Notes under the pieces: generated by a model
What the model was told of the DNA's origin: nothing
What the model saw: only the letters and a program-made list of their open reading frames with translations
The model's database searches: none
Part shown: one piece after another, positions 20,679 through 30,053 of the stretch
How the letters are laid out: every line of letters starts with the position of its first letter
Position numbering within the stretch: position 1 is the stretch's first letter
NCBI RefSeq assembly: GCF_000502955.1
Contig: NZ_AYWO01000007.1
Coordinates: 215,605 to 258,091 of the forward strand
Direction of reading: 5' to 3'
DNA from: Mesorhizobium sp. LNHC252B00
Lineage (GTDB): Bacteria > Pseudomonadota > Alphaproteobacteria > Rhizobiales > Rhizobiaceae
Length of the DNA: 42,487 nucleotides
Translations under genes and position numbers: made by a program

Positions 20679-21623
20679 ATGGCCCTTGTCGACGACCCAT
20701 TGATTGACGAAGCGGGCTTTCGCATGTCGGAAGCAACAGCGGGCGATTTCTTCGCCCTGCTGAAGCCGCGCGTCATGTCGCTGGTGGTGTTCACCGCCTT
20801 TGTCGGCATGGTCGCGGCGCCCGTGACCGTCAATCCGCTGCTGGCTGTGATCGCCATCCTGTCGATTGCCATTGGTGCTGGCGCCTCCGGGGCGCTGAAT
20901 ATGTGGTATGACGCCGACATCGATGCGGTGATGACCAGAACCGCCAGCCGTCCAGTTCCGTCCGGTCGCATCCAGGCGCATGAAGCGCTGAGCTTCGGTC
21001 TGGTGCTTTCGGTGCTGTCGGTGATGACACTCGGCGTGCTGGTTAACTGGCTTGCAGCGACGCTGCTGGCCTTCACCATTTTCTTCTACGCCGTCGTCTA
21101 CACGATGTGGCTGAAGCGCTGGACGCCGCAGAACATCGTCATTGGCGGGGCTGCTGGCGCCATCCCGCCGGTGATCGGCTGGGCCGCGGTGACCGGGACG
21201 GTCAGCCTGGAAAGCCTGATCCTGTTTCTGATCATCTTCCTGTGGACGCCGCCGCATTTCTGGGCGCTGGCGCTGTTCAAGTCAGAGGACTACGCCAAGG
21301 CCGGTATCCCGATGATGCCCAACGTCGCCGGACACGCTTCGACCCGCCGCCAGATCTTCGCTTACGCGCTGGTTCTGGCCCCCGTCGGTGTGCTGCCCTG
21401 GCTGCTTGGCTACACCACGCCGTTCTACGGTGTCGCCGCCACGTTGCTCGGGTTGGGATTTGTCTGGTACGCGTGGAAAGTGCTTGGCATGCCCGACAGC
21501 GACCGCATCATGAAACCGGCCAAGGCCCTGTTCGCATATTCGCTGCTTTATCTCTTTGCCATCTTCGCTGCCTATCTGGCCGACAGCGTTGTCGAACGCG
21601 CGCTTGCCATGGGCGGAGCATGA
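20679..21623 (+). CDS. ctaB: Protoheme IX farnesyltransferase (heme O synthase)
   Basis: 314 residues with about nine membrane helices. It adds farnesyl diphosphate to heme b to make heme O, the precursor of heme A for CtaD. The family motif is [15 protein letters not shown], an aspartate-rich prenyl-diphosphate site, with [12 protein letters not shown] near the start and [12 protein letters not shown] in the second half. The ATG at 20679 ([10 protein letters not shown]) has a weak ribosome site. Its stop overlaps an ATG, and it is closely followed by the CoxF-like gene, so the two are coupled. Confidence 0.97.
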   Translation: MALVDDPLIDEAGFRMSEATAGDFFALLKPRVMSLVVFTAFVGMVAAPVTVNPLLAVIAILSIAIGAGASGALNMWYDADIDAVMTRTASRPVPSGRIQAHEALSFGLVLSVLSVMTLGVLVNWLAATLLAFTIFFYAVVYTMWLKRWTPQNIVIGGAAGAIPPVIGWAAVTGTVSLESLILFLIIFLWTPPHFWALALFKSEDYAKAGIPMMPNVAGHASTRRQIFAYALVLAPVGVLPWLLGYTTPFYGVAATLLGLGFVWYAWKVLGMPDSDRIMKPAKALFAYSLLYLFAIFAAYLADSVVERALAMGGA

Positions 21624-21625
21624 CC

Positions 21626-21787
21626 ATGATCGAAGAAAAGCTCGAGCTGGTCACGTTGACCGAGCGGCAGAGGAAAGCCAGACGCAACCGTTCGGTAGCA
21701 ATCGGTGTGGCGCTGGCCGTCCTGGTCGTCATTTTCTACATCGCGACGATCGTGAAGTTCGGCCACAATCTGTCGGGCACGATGTGA
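21626..21787 (+). CDS. CoxF-like small membrane protein of the oxidase cluster
   Basis: 53 residues: a charged N terminus ([20 protein letters not shown]) and one membrane helix, [20 protein letters not shown], then [10 protein letters not shown]. Short one-helix proteins of this pattern sit between ctaB and ctaG in many alphaproteobacteria and are named CoxF in some; their role in oxidase assembly is unproven. ATGs at 21620 and 21626 are both in frame; the second has GGAG at the right distance. Its stop overlaps the ctaG start by one base. Confidence 0.82.
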   Translation: MIEEKLELVTLTERQRKARRNRSVAIGVALAVLVVIFYIATIVKFGHNLSGTM

Positions 21788-22419
21788 TGAGCGTCGAGAC
21801 GTCCAAAAGACCGGCTGGGAAGAACGGCAACCTCGTTGTCGCGGCCGTCTGCCTTGCCTTCTTCACCGGCATGATCGGCATGGCCTATGCCGCGGTGCCG
21901 CTCTACAAGATGTTCTGCCAAGCGACGGGCTATGGCGGCACGACGCAGCGCGCAGAAAAGCAGTATGCCGGCCGCGTGCTCGACCGGGAGATCACCGTCC
22001 GTTTCGATGCCAACATCGCCGGCGTGCCGTGGGACTTCCAGCCGGTCCAGCGCGCGATGACGATGAAGATCGGCGAGACGGTGCAGGCGCACTACAAGGC
22101 AACCAACAAGTTCGATCGCTCCGTGACTGGCCGCGCCACCTTCAATGTGCAGCCGGAACTGGCAGGCCCCTACTTCAACAAGGTCGAGTGCTTCTGCTTC
22201 ACCGACACGACGTTGAAGCCCGGCGAGACCCTGGACATGCCGGTCCTGTTCTACGTGGATCCTGACATCGTCAACGTGCCGGAACTGAAGGACGTAAAGA
22301 CGATCACTCTGTCCTATACGATGTTTCCGGTCGAGAAGAACAAGCCGGTTGCGTCGTCGGAGCCGATTCAAGGCAAGAGCAAAACAATTTCGAATACCGA
22401 AGCAAATCTCGGGGGTTGA
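21787..22419 (+). CDS. ctaG: Cytochrome c oxidase assembly protein (Cox11-type copper chaperone)
   Basis: 210 residues: one N-terminal membrane helix ([19 protein letters not shown], residues 17-35) and a periplasmic domain with the Cox11 copper site CFCF in VECFCFTDT, plus the family blocks [18 protein letters not shown] and [14 protein letters not shown]. Cox11 proteins deliver copper to the CuB site of subunit I. The ATG at 21787 overlaps the stop of the CoxF-like gene. It is followed by ctaE after one base. Confidence 0.96.
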   Translation: MSVETSKRPAGKNGNLVVAAVCLAFFTGMIGMAYAAVPLYKMFCQATGYGGTTQRAEKQYAGRVLDREITVRFDANIAGVPWDFQPVQRAMTMKIGETVQAHYKATNKFDRSVTGRATFNVQPELAGPYFNKVECFCFTDTTLKPGETLDMPVLFYVDPDIVNVPELKDVKTITLSYTMFPVEKNKPVASSEPIQGKSKTISNTEANLGG

Positions 22420-22420
22420 T

Positions 22421-23302
22421 ATGGCAGACGCGCACGCAAAACCACAGCATGACTATCATCTCGTCGACCCGAGCCCGTGGCCCTTCCTGGGATCGGTAGG
22501 AGCGCTCGTCACCGCCTTTGGCGGCGTCTGCCTGATGCAATATCTGAAGGGCGGCAGCTTCCCGATTTTCGGCCTCAACATCGCCAATCCGTGGCTGTTC
22601 TTCATCGGCATCGTGATCGTCCTCTACACCATGTTCGCCTGGTGGTCGGACACGATCAAGGAAGCGCACGAGGGCCATCACACGCGTGTCGTGTCGCTCC
22701 ATCTGCGCTACGGCATGATCATGTTCATCGCCTCGGAGGTGATGTTCTTCGTTGCCTGGTTCTGGGCCTATTTCGACGCCAGCCTTTTCGCCGGCGAGGT
22801 GCAGAATTACGCGCGCCATACTTTCACCGGTGGCGTCTGGCCGCCGAAGGGAATGGAGGTTCTCGATCCCTTCCATTTGCCGCTCTACAACACCGTCATC
22901 CTGCTCCTGTCAGGCACTACGGTTACCTGGGCGCACCACTCGCTCATTCACGGCGATCGCAAGGGACTGATCAACGGTCTGGTGCTGACTGTCGGGCTCG
23001 GCATGCTGTTCACCATGGTGCAGGCGTATGAGTACATGCACGCTCCATTCGCCTTCAAGGATTCCATCTACGGCGCCACCTTCTTCATGGCGACCGGCTT
23101 CCACGGCTTCCATGTCATCATCGGCACCATCTTCTTGGCGGTCTGCCTGATCCGGGCGATAAAGGGTGATTTCACGCCCAAGCAGCATTTCGGCTTCGAG
23201 GCCGCAGCCTGGTATTGGCATTTCGTCGACGTGGTCTGGCTGTTCCTGTTCGCATCGATCTACGTCTGGGGATCGGTCGGCGCGGTGGTCGAAGCCCACT
23301 GA
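22421..23302 (+). CDS. ctaE: Cytochrome c oxidase subunit III
   Basis: 293 residues with seven membrane helices. Conserved blocks are [94 protein letters not shown] and [18 protein letters not shown]. Subunit III stabilises the core and helps proton uptake in aa3 oxidases. The start is the ATG at 22421 ([13 protein letters not shown]), with GGGGGTTG as ribosome site; the frame runs further upstream inside ctaG without meaning. A clear terminator follows. Confidence 0.97.
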   Translation: MADAHAKPQHDYHLVDPSPWPFLGSVGALVTAFGGVCLMQYLKGGSFPIFGLNIANPWLFFIGIVIVLYTMFAWWSDTIKEAHEGHHTRVVSLHLRYGMIMFIASEVMFFVAWFWAYFDASLFAGEVQNYARHTFTGGVWPPKGMEVLDPFHLPLYNTVILLLSGTTVTWAHHSLIHGDRKGLINGLVLTVGLGMLFTMVQAYEYMHAPFAFKDSIYGATFFMATGFHGFHVIIGTIFLAVCLIRAIKGDFTPKQHFGFEAAAWYWHFVDVVWLFLFASIYVWGSVGAVVEAH

Positions 23303-23326
23303 TTCCCGATTGAGGGTTCGATTTCA

Positions 23327-23363
23327 AGAAGGCGGCCGCGGCGACGTGGCCGCCTCTTCTTTT
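23327..23363 (+). terminator. Intrinsic terminator after ctaE
   Basis: AGAAGGCGGCC (ending near 23336) pairs with GGCCGCCTCTTCT (23348-23360), followed by TTTT-type bases (CTTCTTTT). The long stem and the T-rich tail make it a good end for the oxidase transcript, so the DUF983-surf1 genes probably need their own promoter or read-through. Confidence 0.78.
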
Positions 23364-23429
23364 CGGCGCAATGATCGCCGATCGATGGACCATGCGGCCG
23401 ACAATTCCCTGTGCCATTTGCGCATTCGT

Positions 23430-23558
23430 GATCATGATGTTGCCGAGCTGCTTCAATTGGTCGACTGGACCGACGGCTGCATTGCGGTTACGGATTCCGA
23501 CATGAATGAAATCTGGGCAATGGTGGCCGATAGGACACCGATCGAGATCGAGCGGTAA
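23430..23558 (+). pseudogene. Decayed 3' fragment of an L,D-transpeptidase (YkuD) gene
   Basis: The last 33 codons (23460-23558) read VDWTDGCIAVTDSDMNEIW, then AMVADRTPIEIER and stop. This matches the conserved C-terminal active-site end of YkuD-type L,D-transpeptidases, normally SxGCIxMTN or DWTDGCIAVTNxEMDEIW and PDGTPIEIRP, with the catalytic Cys. The expected upstream parts, including the IMIHGLP histidine segment, are missing in frame; a trace may survive at about 23430-23445 (ATCATGATGTTGCCG, IMMLP) in another frame, implying indels. An ATG at 23385 opens the same frame, so a 57-residue peptide could be made, but it would lack most of the fold. Lying between the ctaE terminator and DUF983, it looks like a remnant. 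Confidence 0.72.
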
Positions 23559-23561
23559 GCA

Positions 23562-23966
23562 ATGAGCGACGACGCTTCCATGGGCGAAGATAGGGCGATC
23601 TGGCCCCCGATCGACCCGATTTCGGCCGGCCTGCATGGCCGCTGTCCACGCTGCGGCGAAGGGCGGCTCTTCTCCGGTTTCCTCACCGTCGGCAAGCGCT
23701 GCGTCAATTGCGGCCTCGACTATTCCTACGCCGATGCCGGCGATGGGCCGGCGGTCTTCGTCATCCTGATCATCGGTTTCATCATTGTCGGGCTGGCGCT
23801 CTGGGTTGAAGTCACGCTGAGCCCGCCGCTCTGGCTGCATCTGCTGGTCTGGATTCCGCTGGCGGTCGTGCTGTGCCTGACGGCGCTGCGGCTGATCAAA
23901 GGCGTGCTGCTCACGCTGCAATACCGCAACAAGGCGGCCGAGGGCCGGCTGGATCGCGGCGAATGA
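23562..23966 (+). CDS. DUF983 family membrane protein
   Basis: 134 residues. A CxxC pair in GRCPRCGEGRLF and a second in KRCVNCGLDYSYADAGDG could bind a metal such as zinc, and two membrane helices follow (VFVILIIGFIIVGLALWVE and LHLLVWIPLAVVLCLTAL). DUF983 proteins often sit by cytochrome oxidase assembly genes; their function is not known. The ATG at 23562 (MSDDASMG) is preceded by a weak GAGCGGTAAGCA. Its stop overlaps the surf1 start. Confidence 0.9.
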   Translation: MSDDASMGEDRAIWPPIDPISAGLHGRCPRCGEGRLFSGFLTVGKRCVNCGLDYSYADAGDGPAVFVILIIGFIIVGLALWVEVTLSPPLWLHLLVWIPLAVVLCLTALRLIKGVLLTLQYRNKAAEGRLDRGE

Positions 23967-24718
23967 GCGAGGCGTTCGTCAAAGCCAGCGGCCGCTCGCG
24001 GCCGGGATCGGCATTGCTGCTTGGCCTTGGCCTGGTGCTGTTGCTGATCTTGCTGGCGCTCGGCACCTGGCAGGTCCAGCGCCTGCACTGGAAGGAAGAT
24101 CTTCTCCAGACCATCGACCAACGCACCCATTCAGAACCGCGGCCGCTGGCCGAAATCGAGAAAGAATTCGCCGCCACCGGCGACGTCGACTACACGCCGA
24201 TCACCGTCACCGGCACGTTCCTGCATCAAGGCGAACGGCATTTCTACGCAACCTGGGACGGCGAAGCCGGCTTCAACGTCTATACGCCGCTTGCCCTGGA
24301 CGATGGCCGCTTTGTCCTGATCAATCGCGGTTTCGTGCCCTACGATCTGAAGGATGCCGCCAAGCGCGCCAAGGGACAGGTGACGGGCAGGGTGACGATC
24401 ACGGGACTTGCCCGCAACCCGCTGCCGGCAAAGCCGTCGATGATGCTTCCCGACAATGATGCGGCGAAGAACATCTTCTACTGGAAGGATCGTGACGCGA
24501 TGGCGGCGAGCGCCGGGCTGCCGGCGGGCGCCGCGCTGGTGCCGATCTTCATCGACGCCGACAAGACGCCTAATCCAGGCGGCTTGCCGGTGGGCGGCGT
24601 CACCATCATCGACCTGCCGAACAGCCATCTGCAATATGCGATGACCTGGTATGGCCTTGCCGCGGCGCTCGCTGCCGTGCTCATCCTGCGGCTTCGCCGT
24701 CCCGCGAAAGAGGAATGA
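23963..24718 (+). CDS. surf1: SURF1 family cytochrome oxidase assembly protein
   Basis: 251 residues with helices near each end (LLLGLGLVLLLILLALGTW at 18-36, and WYGLAAALAAVLIL near 230-243) around a periplasmic domain. Conserved points are GTWQVQRLHWKEDL, YTPITVTGTFLHQGE, FNVYTPLALDDGRFVLINRG and the C-terminal NSHLQYAMTWYGLA. SURF1 proteins help place heme A in subunit I. It overlaps the DUF983 gene by 4 bases (ATGA), so these two are a unit. An 88-base gap then leads to ispH. Confidence 0.95.
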   Translation: MSEAFVKASGRSRPGSALLLGLGLVLLLILLALGTWQVQRLHWKEDLLQTIDQRTHSEPRPLAEIEKEFAATGDVDYTPITVTGTFLHQGERHFYATWDGEAGFNVYTPLALDDGRFVLINRGFVPYDLKDAAKRAKGQVTGRVTITGLARNPLPAKPSMMLPDNDAAKNIFYWKDRDAMAASAGLPAGAALVPIFIDADKTPNPGGLPVGGVTIIDLPNSHLQYAMTWYGLAAALAAVLILRLRRPAKEE

Positions 24719-24806
24719 ACGCCACCGACGCCCGCCTCTCTACCGATGCCCTTGACAGGGCAGGGGTAGGCACCTCATTTCGGCTCTGATCAACCGGCCC
24801 GGATTC

Positions 24807-25817
24807 ATGCTTCAGACAACGACCAAACCACCCCTGACGATCCGGCTCTGCCAGCCGCGCGGCTTTTGCGCCGGCGTCGACCGTGCCATCCAGATCGTCG
24901 TACTGGCGCTGAAGAAGTATGGCGCGCCGGTCTATGTCCGCCATGAGATCGTGCACAACCGTTACGTCGTCGAGGGTCTGCAAAGCCTTGGCGCGGTCTT
25001 CATCGAGGAACTCTCCGAAATCCCGGCCGAACACCGGCAATCGCCGGTCGTGTTCTCGGCGCATGGCGTGCCGAAGTCGGTGCCGGCCGATGCCCAGGCG
25101 CGCAATCTGTTCTATCTGGATGCCACCTGTCCGCTGGTGTCGAAGGTTCACAAGCAGGCGATGCGCCATCAGCGGCTCGGCCGCCATGTGCTCCTGATCG
25201 GCCATGCCGGACATCCCGAGGTGATCGGCACCATGGGCCAGTTGCCCGACGGGGCGGTGACGCTGATCGAGACCGAAGCCGACGCCGCAAAGCTCGCGCC
25301 CGCCGACCCGCAGGCGCTCGGTTTCGTCACCCAGACCACGCTGTCGGTCGAGGACACCGCCGGCATCATCCGGGCCTTGCAGGATCGCTTTCCAGCCCTG
25401 CAGGCTCCGGCGGCGGAATCGATCTGCTATGCCACCACCAACCGCCAGGAAGCGGTCAAGGAGACCGCTGCCGGCGCCGATCTCTATTTGATCGTCGGCG
25501 CACCCAATTCCTCCAATTCGCGGCGCCTTGTCGAAGTGGCGGAACGTGCCGGCGCCTCGATGTCGCTTCTCGTGCAGCGCGCCGCCGAGATTCCGTGGAA
25601 TGACATCGCCAACATTTCGACGCTCGGCCTGTCGGCTGGCGCGTCGGCGCCCGAAATCATCGTCGACGAGATCATCGACGCGTTCCGGCAACGCTTCGAT
25701 GTCACGATCGACCTGGCCATCACGGCCACGGAGACAGAGGATTTTCCGGTCATGCGGGTGCTGCGCGATGTCGAACTGACGCGGGCCGACATGGCCTTCG
25801 TCAATGGAGCCGCGTAA
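24807..25817 (+). CDS. ispH: 4-hydroxy-3-methylbut-2-enyl diphosphate reductase
   Basis: 336 residues. This is the final MEP step, giving IPP and DMAPP from HMBPP with a 4Fe-4S cluster; dxs, the first step, is also in this window. Cluster cysteines are C21 ([12 protein letters not shown]), C108 (DATCPLV) and C207 ([11 protein letters not shown]). Substrate-binding histidines lie in [17 protein letters not shown] and [15 protein letters not shown]. Start: ATG at 24807, with no strong ribosome site seen. It follows surf1 and precedes thrB, 5 bases away, an arrangement common in rhizobia. Confidence 0.97.
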   Translation: MLQTTTKPPLTIRLCQPRGFCAGVDRAIQIVVLALKKYGAPVYVRHEIVHNRYVVEGLQSLGAVFIEELSEIPAEHRQSPVVFSAHGVPKSVPADAQARNLFYLDATCPLVSKVHKQAMRHQRLGRHVLLIGHAGHPEVIGTMGQLPDGAVTLIETEADAAKLAPADPQALGFVTQTTLSVEDTAGIIRALQDRFPALQAPAAESICYATTNRQEAVKETAAGADLYLIVGAPNSSNSRRLVEVAERAGASMSLLVQRAAEIPWNDIANISTLGLSAGASAPEIIVDEIIDAFRQRFDVTIDLAITATETEDFPVMRVLRDVELTRADMAFVNGAA

Positions 25818-25822
25818 GGCAG

Positions 25823-26785
25823 ATGGCGGTCTACACCGACGTTGCGGAAGGCGAACTCGGCGCGTTCCTGAAGCACTATCCGGTCGGCGATCTCCTGTCC
25901 TACAAAGGTATCGCCGAAGGTACCGAAAACTCCAACTTCCTCCTGCACACCTCCAGCGGCTCCTACATCCTGACGCTTTACGAAAAGCGGGTCGAGAAGG
26001 CGGACCTGCCGTTTTTCCTCGGCCTGATGGGCCATCTCGCAAAAAAAGGCGTGTCTTGCCCGCTGCCGGTGACCGCGGATGACGGCAGCGTCATCGGCAC
26101 GCTCGCAGGCCGGCCGGCGGTTATCATCACCTTCCTCGAAGGGCTTTCGCTGCGGCGGCCGACATCGGCGCATTGCGCCGAGGTCGGCAAGGCGTTGGCG
26201 CAGTTGCATCTGGCCGGCGCCGATTTTTCGATGACGCGTCCGAATGCGCTGGCCATCGACGGCTGGCGCAAGCTCTGGAACGCGGCGCGCGATCGCGCCG
26301 ACGAGGTCGAGCCGGGCCTTGCGGCCGAGGTCGATGCCGACTTCGCCGATTTCGAGCGCAACTGGCCGAAAGACCTGCCGCAAGGCATCATCCATGCCGA
26401 TCTTTTCCCGGACAACGTCTTCTTCCTCGGCGAAAAGCTCTCCGGTCTGATCGATTTCTATTTCGCTTGCGACGACCTCTACGCCTACGATGTCGCTACC
26501 TGCCTCAATGCCTGGTGCTTCGAGAAGGATTTTTCCTTCAACCTTACCAAGGGCAAGGCGTTGCTTGCCGGCTATCAGAGCGTGCGTCCCCTAAGCGACC
26601 AGGAGAAGGCGGCGCTGCCGATGCTGGCGCGGGGTTCGGCGCTGCGCTTCATGCTGACCCGGCTGTACGACTGGCTAACCGTGCCCGATGGTGGGCTGGT
26701 GATGAAACGCGACCCGACCGAGTATATCCGCAGGATGCGGTTCCATCGGGCGATCAGATCTCCTTCGGAATATGGATTGGCCTAA
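25823..26785 (+). CDS. thrB: Homoserine kinase (APH-fold, type II)
   Basis: 320 residues. Homoserine kinase phosphorylates homoserine in threonine synthesis; thrC is also in this window (35.5-36.9 kb). The protein belongs to the aminoglycoside phosphotransferase fold, unlike the GHMP-type ThrB of E. coli. It shows [20 protein letters not shown] near the start, then the catalytic loop [14 protein letters not shown] with Asp and the metal site [19 protein letters not shown]. The ATG at 25823 follows AAGGCAG. It is 5 bases after ispH and 11 before rnhA. Confidence 0.94.
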   Translation: MAVYTDVAEGELGAFLKHYPVGDLLSYKGIAEGTENSNFLLHTSSGSYILTLYEKRVEKADLPFFLGLMGHLAKKGVSCPLPVTADDGSVIGTLAGRPAVIITFLEGLSLRRPTSAHCAEVGKALAQLHLAGADFSMTRPNALAIDGWRKLWNAARDRADEVEPGLAAEVDADFADFERNWPKDLPQGIIHADLFPDNVFFLGEKLSGLIDFYFACDDLYAYDVATCLNAWCFEKDFSFNLTKGKALLAGYQSVRPLSDQEKAALPMLARGSALRFMLTRLYDWLTVPDGGLVMKRDPTEYIRRMRFHRAIRSPSEYGLA

Positions 26786-26796
26786 TATGGGGTATC

Positions 26797-27327
26797 ATGA
26801 GCAAGCAGGTTGAGATCTTCACCGACGGCGCCTGTTCGGGCAATCCCGGTCCCGGCGGCTGGGGCGCGATCCTGCGCTTCAACGGCACCACCAAGGAGCT
26901 GTCCGGCGGCGAAGCCGAGACGACCAACAACCGCATGGAACTTCTCGCCGCCATCTCGGCGCTGAACGCGCTGAAGGAACCTTGCGCGGTCGAGCTTCAC
27001 ACCGACAGCAAATATGTCATGGACGGCATCTCCAAGTGGATCCACGGCTGGAAAAAGAACGGCTGGAAGACCGCCGACAAGAAGCCTGTGAAGAACGGTG
27101 AACTCTGGCAGGCGCTCGATGAAGCCAACCGGCGCCATAAAGTCACCTGGAACTGGGTCAAGGGCCATGCCGGCCATACCGAGAACGAGCGCGCCGACGA
27201 ACTCGCGCGCGAAGGCATGGCGCCGTTCAAGAAGGGTCCATTCAAGCCTGCTGTGGCCTCAAAGCCAGCTGTGCAGACAAAACAGCCGGCAGTCGCAAGG
27301 GTGCGGCGCTCAACCCAGAGCTATTGA
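26797..27327 (+). CDS. rnhA: Ribonuclease HI
   Basis: 176 residues. RNase HI cuts RNA in RNA-DNA hybrids. Catalytic residues fall at E. coli positions: D10 ([16 protein letters not shown]), E48 (NNRMELL), D70 ([10 protein letters not shown]) and D134 (NERADELA), with H124 in VKGHAGH. The basic-handle [12 protein letters not shown] is present. The protein has about 25 extra C-terminal residues with a repeated KPAV-like unit. The frame runs from 26173, but the ATG at 26797 is the family start; it begins 11 bases after thrB. Confidence 0.97.
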   Translation: MSKQVEIFTDGACSGNPGPGGWGAILRFNGTTKELSGGEAETTNNRMELLAAISALNALKEPCAVELHTDSKYVMDGISKWIHGWKKNGWKTADKKPVKNGELWQALDEANRRHKVTWNWVKGHAGHTENERADELAREGMAPFKKGPFKPAVASKPAVQTKQPAVARVRRSTQSY

Positions 27328-27368
27328 ATTCCGGGAGCCGGACGGATCTCAGGCAGGGAATTTCTATC

Positions 27369-27953
27369 GTGCCGATCCTCTACTACGTCACGCATCCCCA
27401 GGTTCAGGTCGATGCCAATGTTCCAGTGCCGGAATGGGGGCTATCCGACATAGGACGGGCGAGAGCGTTTGCAATGCTCGATCAGCCCTGGGTCGGGTCG
27501 ATCCGGCGTATCGTGTCGTCGGCTGAACGCAAGGCGATGGAAACCGCCGAGATCCTCGCAGCGCATCTGCGTCTTGCCATCGAGGTGAGGGAACGGATGC
27601 ACGAGAACGATCGCTCGGCAACGGGCTTTCTGCCGCCGCCGGAGTTCGAAGCGGTCGCGGACCAGTTCTTTGCCAATCCACACAAAAGCATTCGCGGATG
27701 GGAAAGAGCCATCGATGCCCAGCAGCGTATAGTGAGCGAGGTTGACACCGTGCTCCGCACCAACGACGCCGACGACATTGCCTTCGTCGGGCATGGAGGC
27801 GTGGGAACACTGCTGTTGCTGTCCCTCAGTGGTCGCGAGATCAGCCGCGAAGCGGATCAGCCAGCCGGTGGCGGCAACTGTTTTGCTTACGATATCGGCG
27901 TTCGCGATGTTATCCATGGATGGCGGCCGATCGACAGGCTGGCGCAGCTGTAG
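27369..27953 (+). CDS. Histidine phosphatase superfamily protein with altered RHG motif
   Basis: About 194 residues with a phosphoglycerate-mutase-like fold: LSDIGRARAFAML, VSSAERKAMETAEILAAHL, MHENDRSATGFLPPPEF and the second catalytic His in IAFVGHGGVGTLLLLSLSG. The N-terminal motif is YYVTHPQV, so Thr-His-Pro replaces the usual Arg-His-Gly; the nucleophilic His remains, but the arginine that holds the phosphate is gone at this site. Whether it is active is open. Start choice: the frame opens with TTG at 27324 inside the end of rnhA, while GTG at 27369 follows AGGGAA at about 10 bases and is preferred. Confidence 0.8.
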   Translation: MPILYYVTHPQVQVDANVPVPEWGLSDIGRARAFAMLDQPWVGSIRRIVSSAERKAMETAEILAAHLRLAIEVRERMHENDRSATGFLPPPEFEAVADQFFANPHKSIRGWERAIDAQQRIVSEVDTVLRTNDADDIAFVGHGGVGTLLLLSLSGREISREADQPAGGGNCFAYDIGVRDVIHGWRPIDRLAQL

Positions 27954-27957
27954 ACGT

Positions 27958-28434
27958 TCAGCGGATCAGCAGCGCCGTGCCGTACAGCCCGAGCGCGAAC
28001 ACCGTGTGCGACACCAGGTTGAGCGCCCGGATCAGCATCGGATTGGGTCGCTTCGATGCGGCCCAGCCGGCGCCCATGCCGGGCGCCAGCAGGAACCAGC
28101 CGGCGCCGACGGTGACGATGCCGAGGATGAAGGCCGGCAGGAAGGTCGGCGCGGCAAGCCAGCCTGCTCCGGCCAGCACCACCAGGATGACGCCGTAGAC
28201 GATGCCGACAAAATAATGAAAGGCCCAGCCCAGCGCTTTTTCATGCGCGTAGGGCGCTGCACCGCCGATATCGTCGTGAAAGATCTTGTCGCGCAGATGC
28301 CAGACCCAGCGACCGACCGGCCCCCAGTTCGGTCGTGGTTGGCCGAACGCCTTGTGCAGGAACATGGCCCACAGGTCCATCGCCACGGTGGCGCCGATGC
28401 CGATCGCGATAGCGCGCCAGAAGATGTCAAACAT
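27958..28434 (-). CDS. DUF2938 family membrane protein
   Basis: 158 residues with four hydrophobic segments: IFWRAIAIGIGATVAMDLWA at 4-23, FHYFVGIVYGVILVVLAGAG in the middle, FLPAFILGIVTVGAGWFLL, and NLVSHTVFALGLYGTALL at the end. The DUF2938 pattern includes GATVAMDLWAMF, GQPRPNWGPVGRWVWHLRD and HEKALGWAFHYFVGI. Its function is unknown. It faces the histidine phosphatase gene and ends 4 bases from it. No ribosome site stands out before the ATG at 28434. Confidence 0.88.
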   Translation of the reverse strand: MFDIFWRAIAIGIGATVAMDLWAMFLHKAFGQPRPNWGPVGRWVWHLRDKIFHDDIGGAAPYAHEKALGWAFHYFVGIVYGVILVVLAGAGWLAAPTFLPAFILGIVTVGAGWFLLAPGMGAGWAASKRPNPMLIRALNLVSHTVFALGLYGTALLIR

Positions 28435-28515
28435 CGCTAAGGTCCCCCCAAAGGCAAGCCCTGGACTACAGGCTCGATCGTGATTGCGGCCCCACGCCCG
28501 ACGCCTCGCTGAAGT

Positions 28516-28992
28516 TCAGAGCTGCCCCAGAATATGAGCCGCGCCGGACTCGTCGACACCGGGCTTGGTCTCGACATTGAGTGCGGTGACCTTGCCGTCG
28601 TCGATGATCATTGAGAAGCGCCTCGAGCGCAGCCCCATATCGTTGCTGATGTAGTCGAGGCCGACTGCCTTGGCGAAATCGCCACTGCCGTCGGCGAGGA
28701 ACAGGATTTTGCCCTCACCGCCAGTGAAGTGCGCCCAGGCACCCATGACGTGGACGTCGTTGACCGAAACGACGGCGATTGTGTCGACGCCGCGCACCAG
28801 GATGGCGTCATGGTTCTCGAGATAGCCGGGCAAATGGTTGTTGCTGCAGGTCGGCGTGAAGGCGCCGGGAACCCCAAACAGCACGACCTTCTTGCCGGAG
28901 AAGATCTCGGCCCCGGTGATCGACTTCGCGCCATCGGCGGTCATCGTCTTGAAGGTCACGTCGGGCAGCTTGTCGCCAACGGAAATGGTCAT
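28516..28992 (-). CDS. Peroxiredoxin (Prx5-like, AhpC/TSA family)
   Basis: 158 residues with the peroxidatic Cys49 in VPGAFTPTCSNNHLPGY, the Prx5-type signature. Prx5 enzymes reduce hydrogen peroxide and organic peroxides with thioredoxin or glutaredoxin. Further blocks are VVSVNDVHVMGAWAHF, ILFLADGSGDFAKAVGL and SRRFSMIIDDGKV. The frame opens at 29109 inside the next gene, but the ATG at 28992 with GAGGAATTC upstream is right. It lies after the DsbD-N-like gene on the same strand, both dealing with redox of thiols or peroxides. Confidence 0.95.
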   Translation of the reverse strand: MTISVGDKLPDVTFKTMTADGAKSITGAEIFSGKKVVLFGVPGAFTPTCSNNHLPGYLENHDAILVRGVDTIAVVSVNDVHVMGAWAHFTGGEGKILFLADGSGDFAKAVGLDYISNDMGLRSRRFSMIIDDGKVTALNVETKPGVDESGAAHILGQL

Positions 28993-29077
28993 GAATTCCT
29001 CGCTTGGGAAAATCGGGAAGGACGGGTCTTTGCGTAGCGAACTCAACGGCGTCCCGCAACCGTTTGGAGACGCTGGA

Positions 29078-29884
29078 TCAAGGGAAAGGCAGAAGCCCTT
29101 CGACCGCACCCACCGAACTCGTCAGCGTGTAGTGAAGCCCACCATCCGTGGGCGTCGCCGACGGGCGATCGAGGATCGGCACTGTGAAAATCAGCTTGCC
29201 GTCCTTTTCGCTTCGGGCAGGGGCGCCGAACATGTAATCACGTTCGCCGGCAACGAAGAAATCCGCCGCATCCGGATCGCCGGGAAGACTCGCCTCGACA
29301 ATCAGCGTTTCGTGGTCGCCCGGCAGGACCTTGATGCCGAAATCGGACCTTGCGGGCGCCGGCAATCCCGAAAAACTTGCCTTCACCAGCGCCGCGTCCT
29401 CGGCATTGTCCGGGTCGGAGGCAGGATCAACGATCAGCCGCGTCTGCACCGGTATGCAGATCGTTTCGCAAATACCGAGAAAGATGTCGGCATCGATCAC
29501 CGCCGGCTGGTTCGGCGTGGCCAGTGTGAATGTCACCGGCAGGGAAACCGGACGGTTGTAGCCTGCCCATTTGCCATAGCCGTCGTCGTGGCGTTGGGGA
29601 GCAGGAAACGACAGAGCGGCGTCGGTGATGTTGGTGCTGGCTGAGATGTCGAGCTGCGGCGGCACGCCCGCGTCTCCCGGATCGCGCCAGTAGGTTTTCC
29701 AGCCGGGCTTGAGCGCTATGTCGAGAACGCCCTGGATGCGGCCGGCGTCGTCGGGTTGGCCTGATGTCACCAGCCTGACCTTGCCGCCTTCGCTGTTGTA
29801 CCAGGCCGATGAAGAGGCGACGGCGGGAAGTGCGGTTGCCAATCCGATGGCGGCGCCGAGCAGCAGGGTTTTCAAGCTTCGCAT
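29078..29884 (-). CDS. Periplasmic DsbD N-terminal-like (thiol:disulfide interchange) domain protein
   Basis: 268 residues with a signal peptide (MRSLKTLLLGAAIGLATALP, cut near AVA-SSS). The mature part has LDIALKPGWKTYWRDPGDAG, a widespread block of DsbD-alpha-like domains (PF11412-type), and a Cys pair in LGICETICIPV that could exchange disulfides. It lacks the membrane and thioredoxin parts of DsbD, so it may be a stand-alone electron acceptor or a domain partner of a separate CcdA/DsbD protein. Divergent from yqgE across 169 bases, upstream of the peroxiredoxin. Confidence 0.85.
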   Translation of the reverse strand: MRSLKTLLLGAAIGLATALPAVASSSAWYNSEGGKVRLVTSGQPDDAGRIQGVLDIALKPGWKTYWRDPGDAGVPPQLDISASTNITDAALSFPAPQRHDDGYGKWAGYNRPVSLPVTFTLATPNQPAVIDADIFLGICETICIPVQTRLIVDPASDPDNAEDAALVKASFSGLPAPARSDFGIKVLPGDHETLIVEASLPGDPDAADFFVAGERDYMFGAPARSEKDGKLIFTVPILDRPSATPTDGGLHYTLTSSVGAVEGLLPFP

Positions 29885-30053
29885 GGCGGTGATTTGATCG
29901 TCCGTTCGTGGCCGCGCAATGATTTCATGGTGTTGCCAGTATCATATTTGCGTGACCTCGAGGGGAGAATGCTCGGCCCCGCCGCATGGGCTTTGGTCGA
30001 ATCCCGCACAGTGCATCTTTTCGGCGCTTTGGAAACGCGTTACGCTGCCTTTC

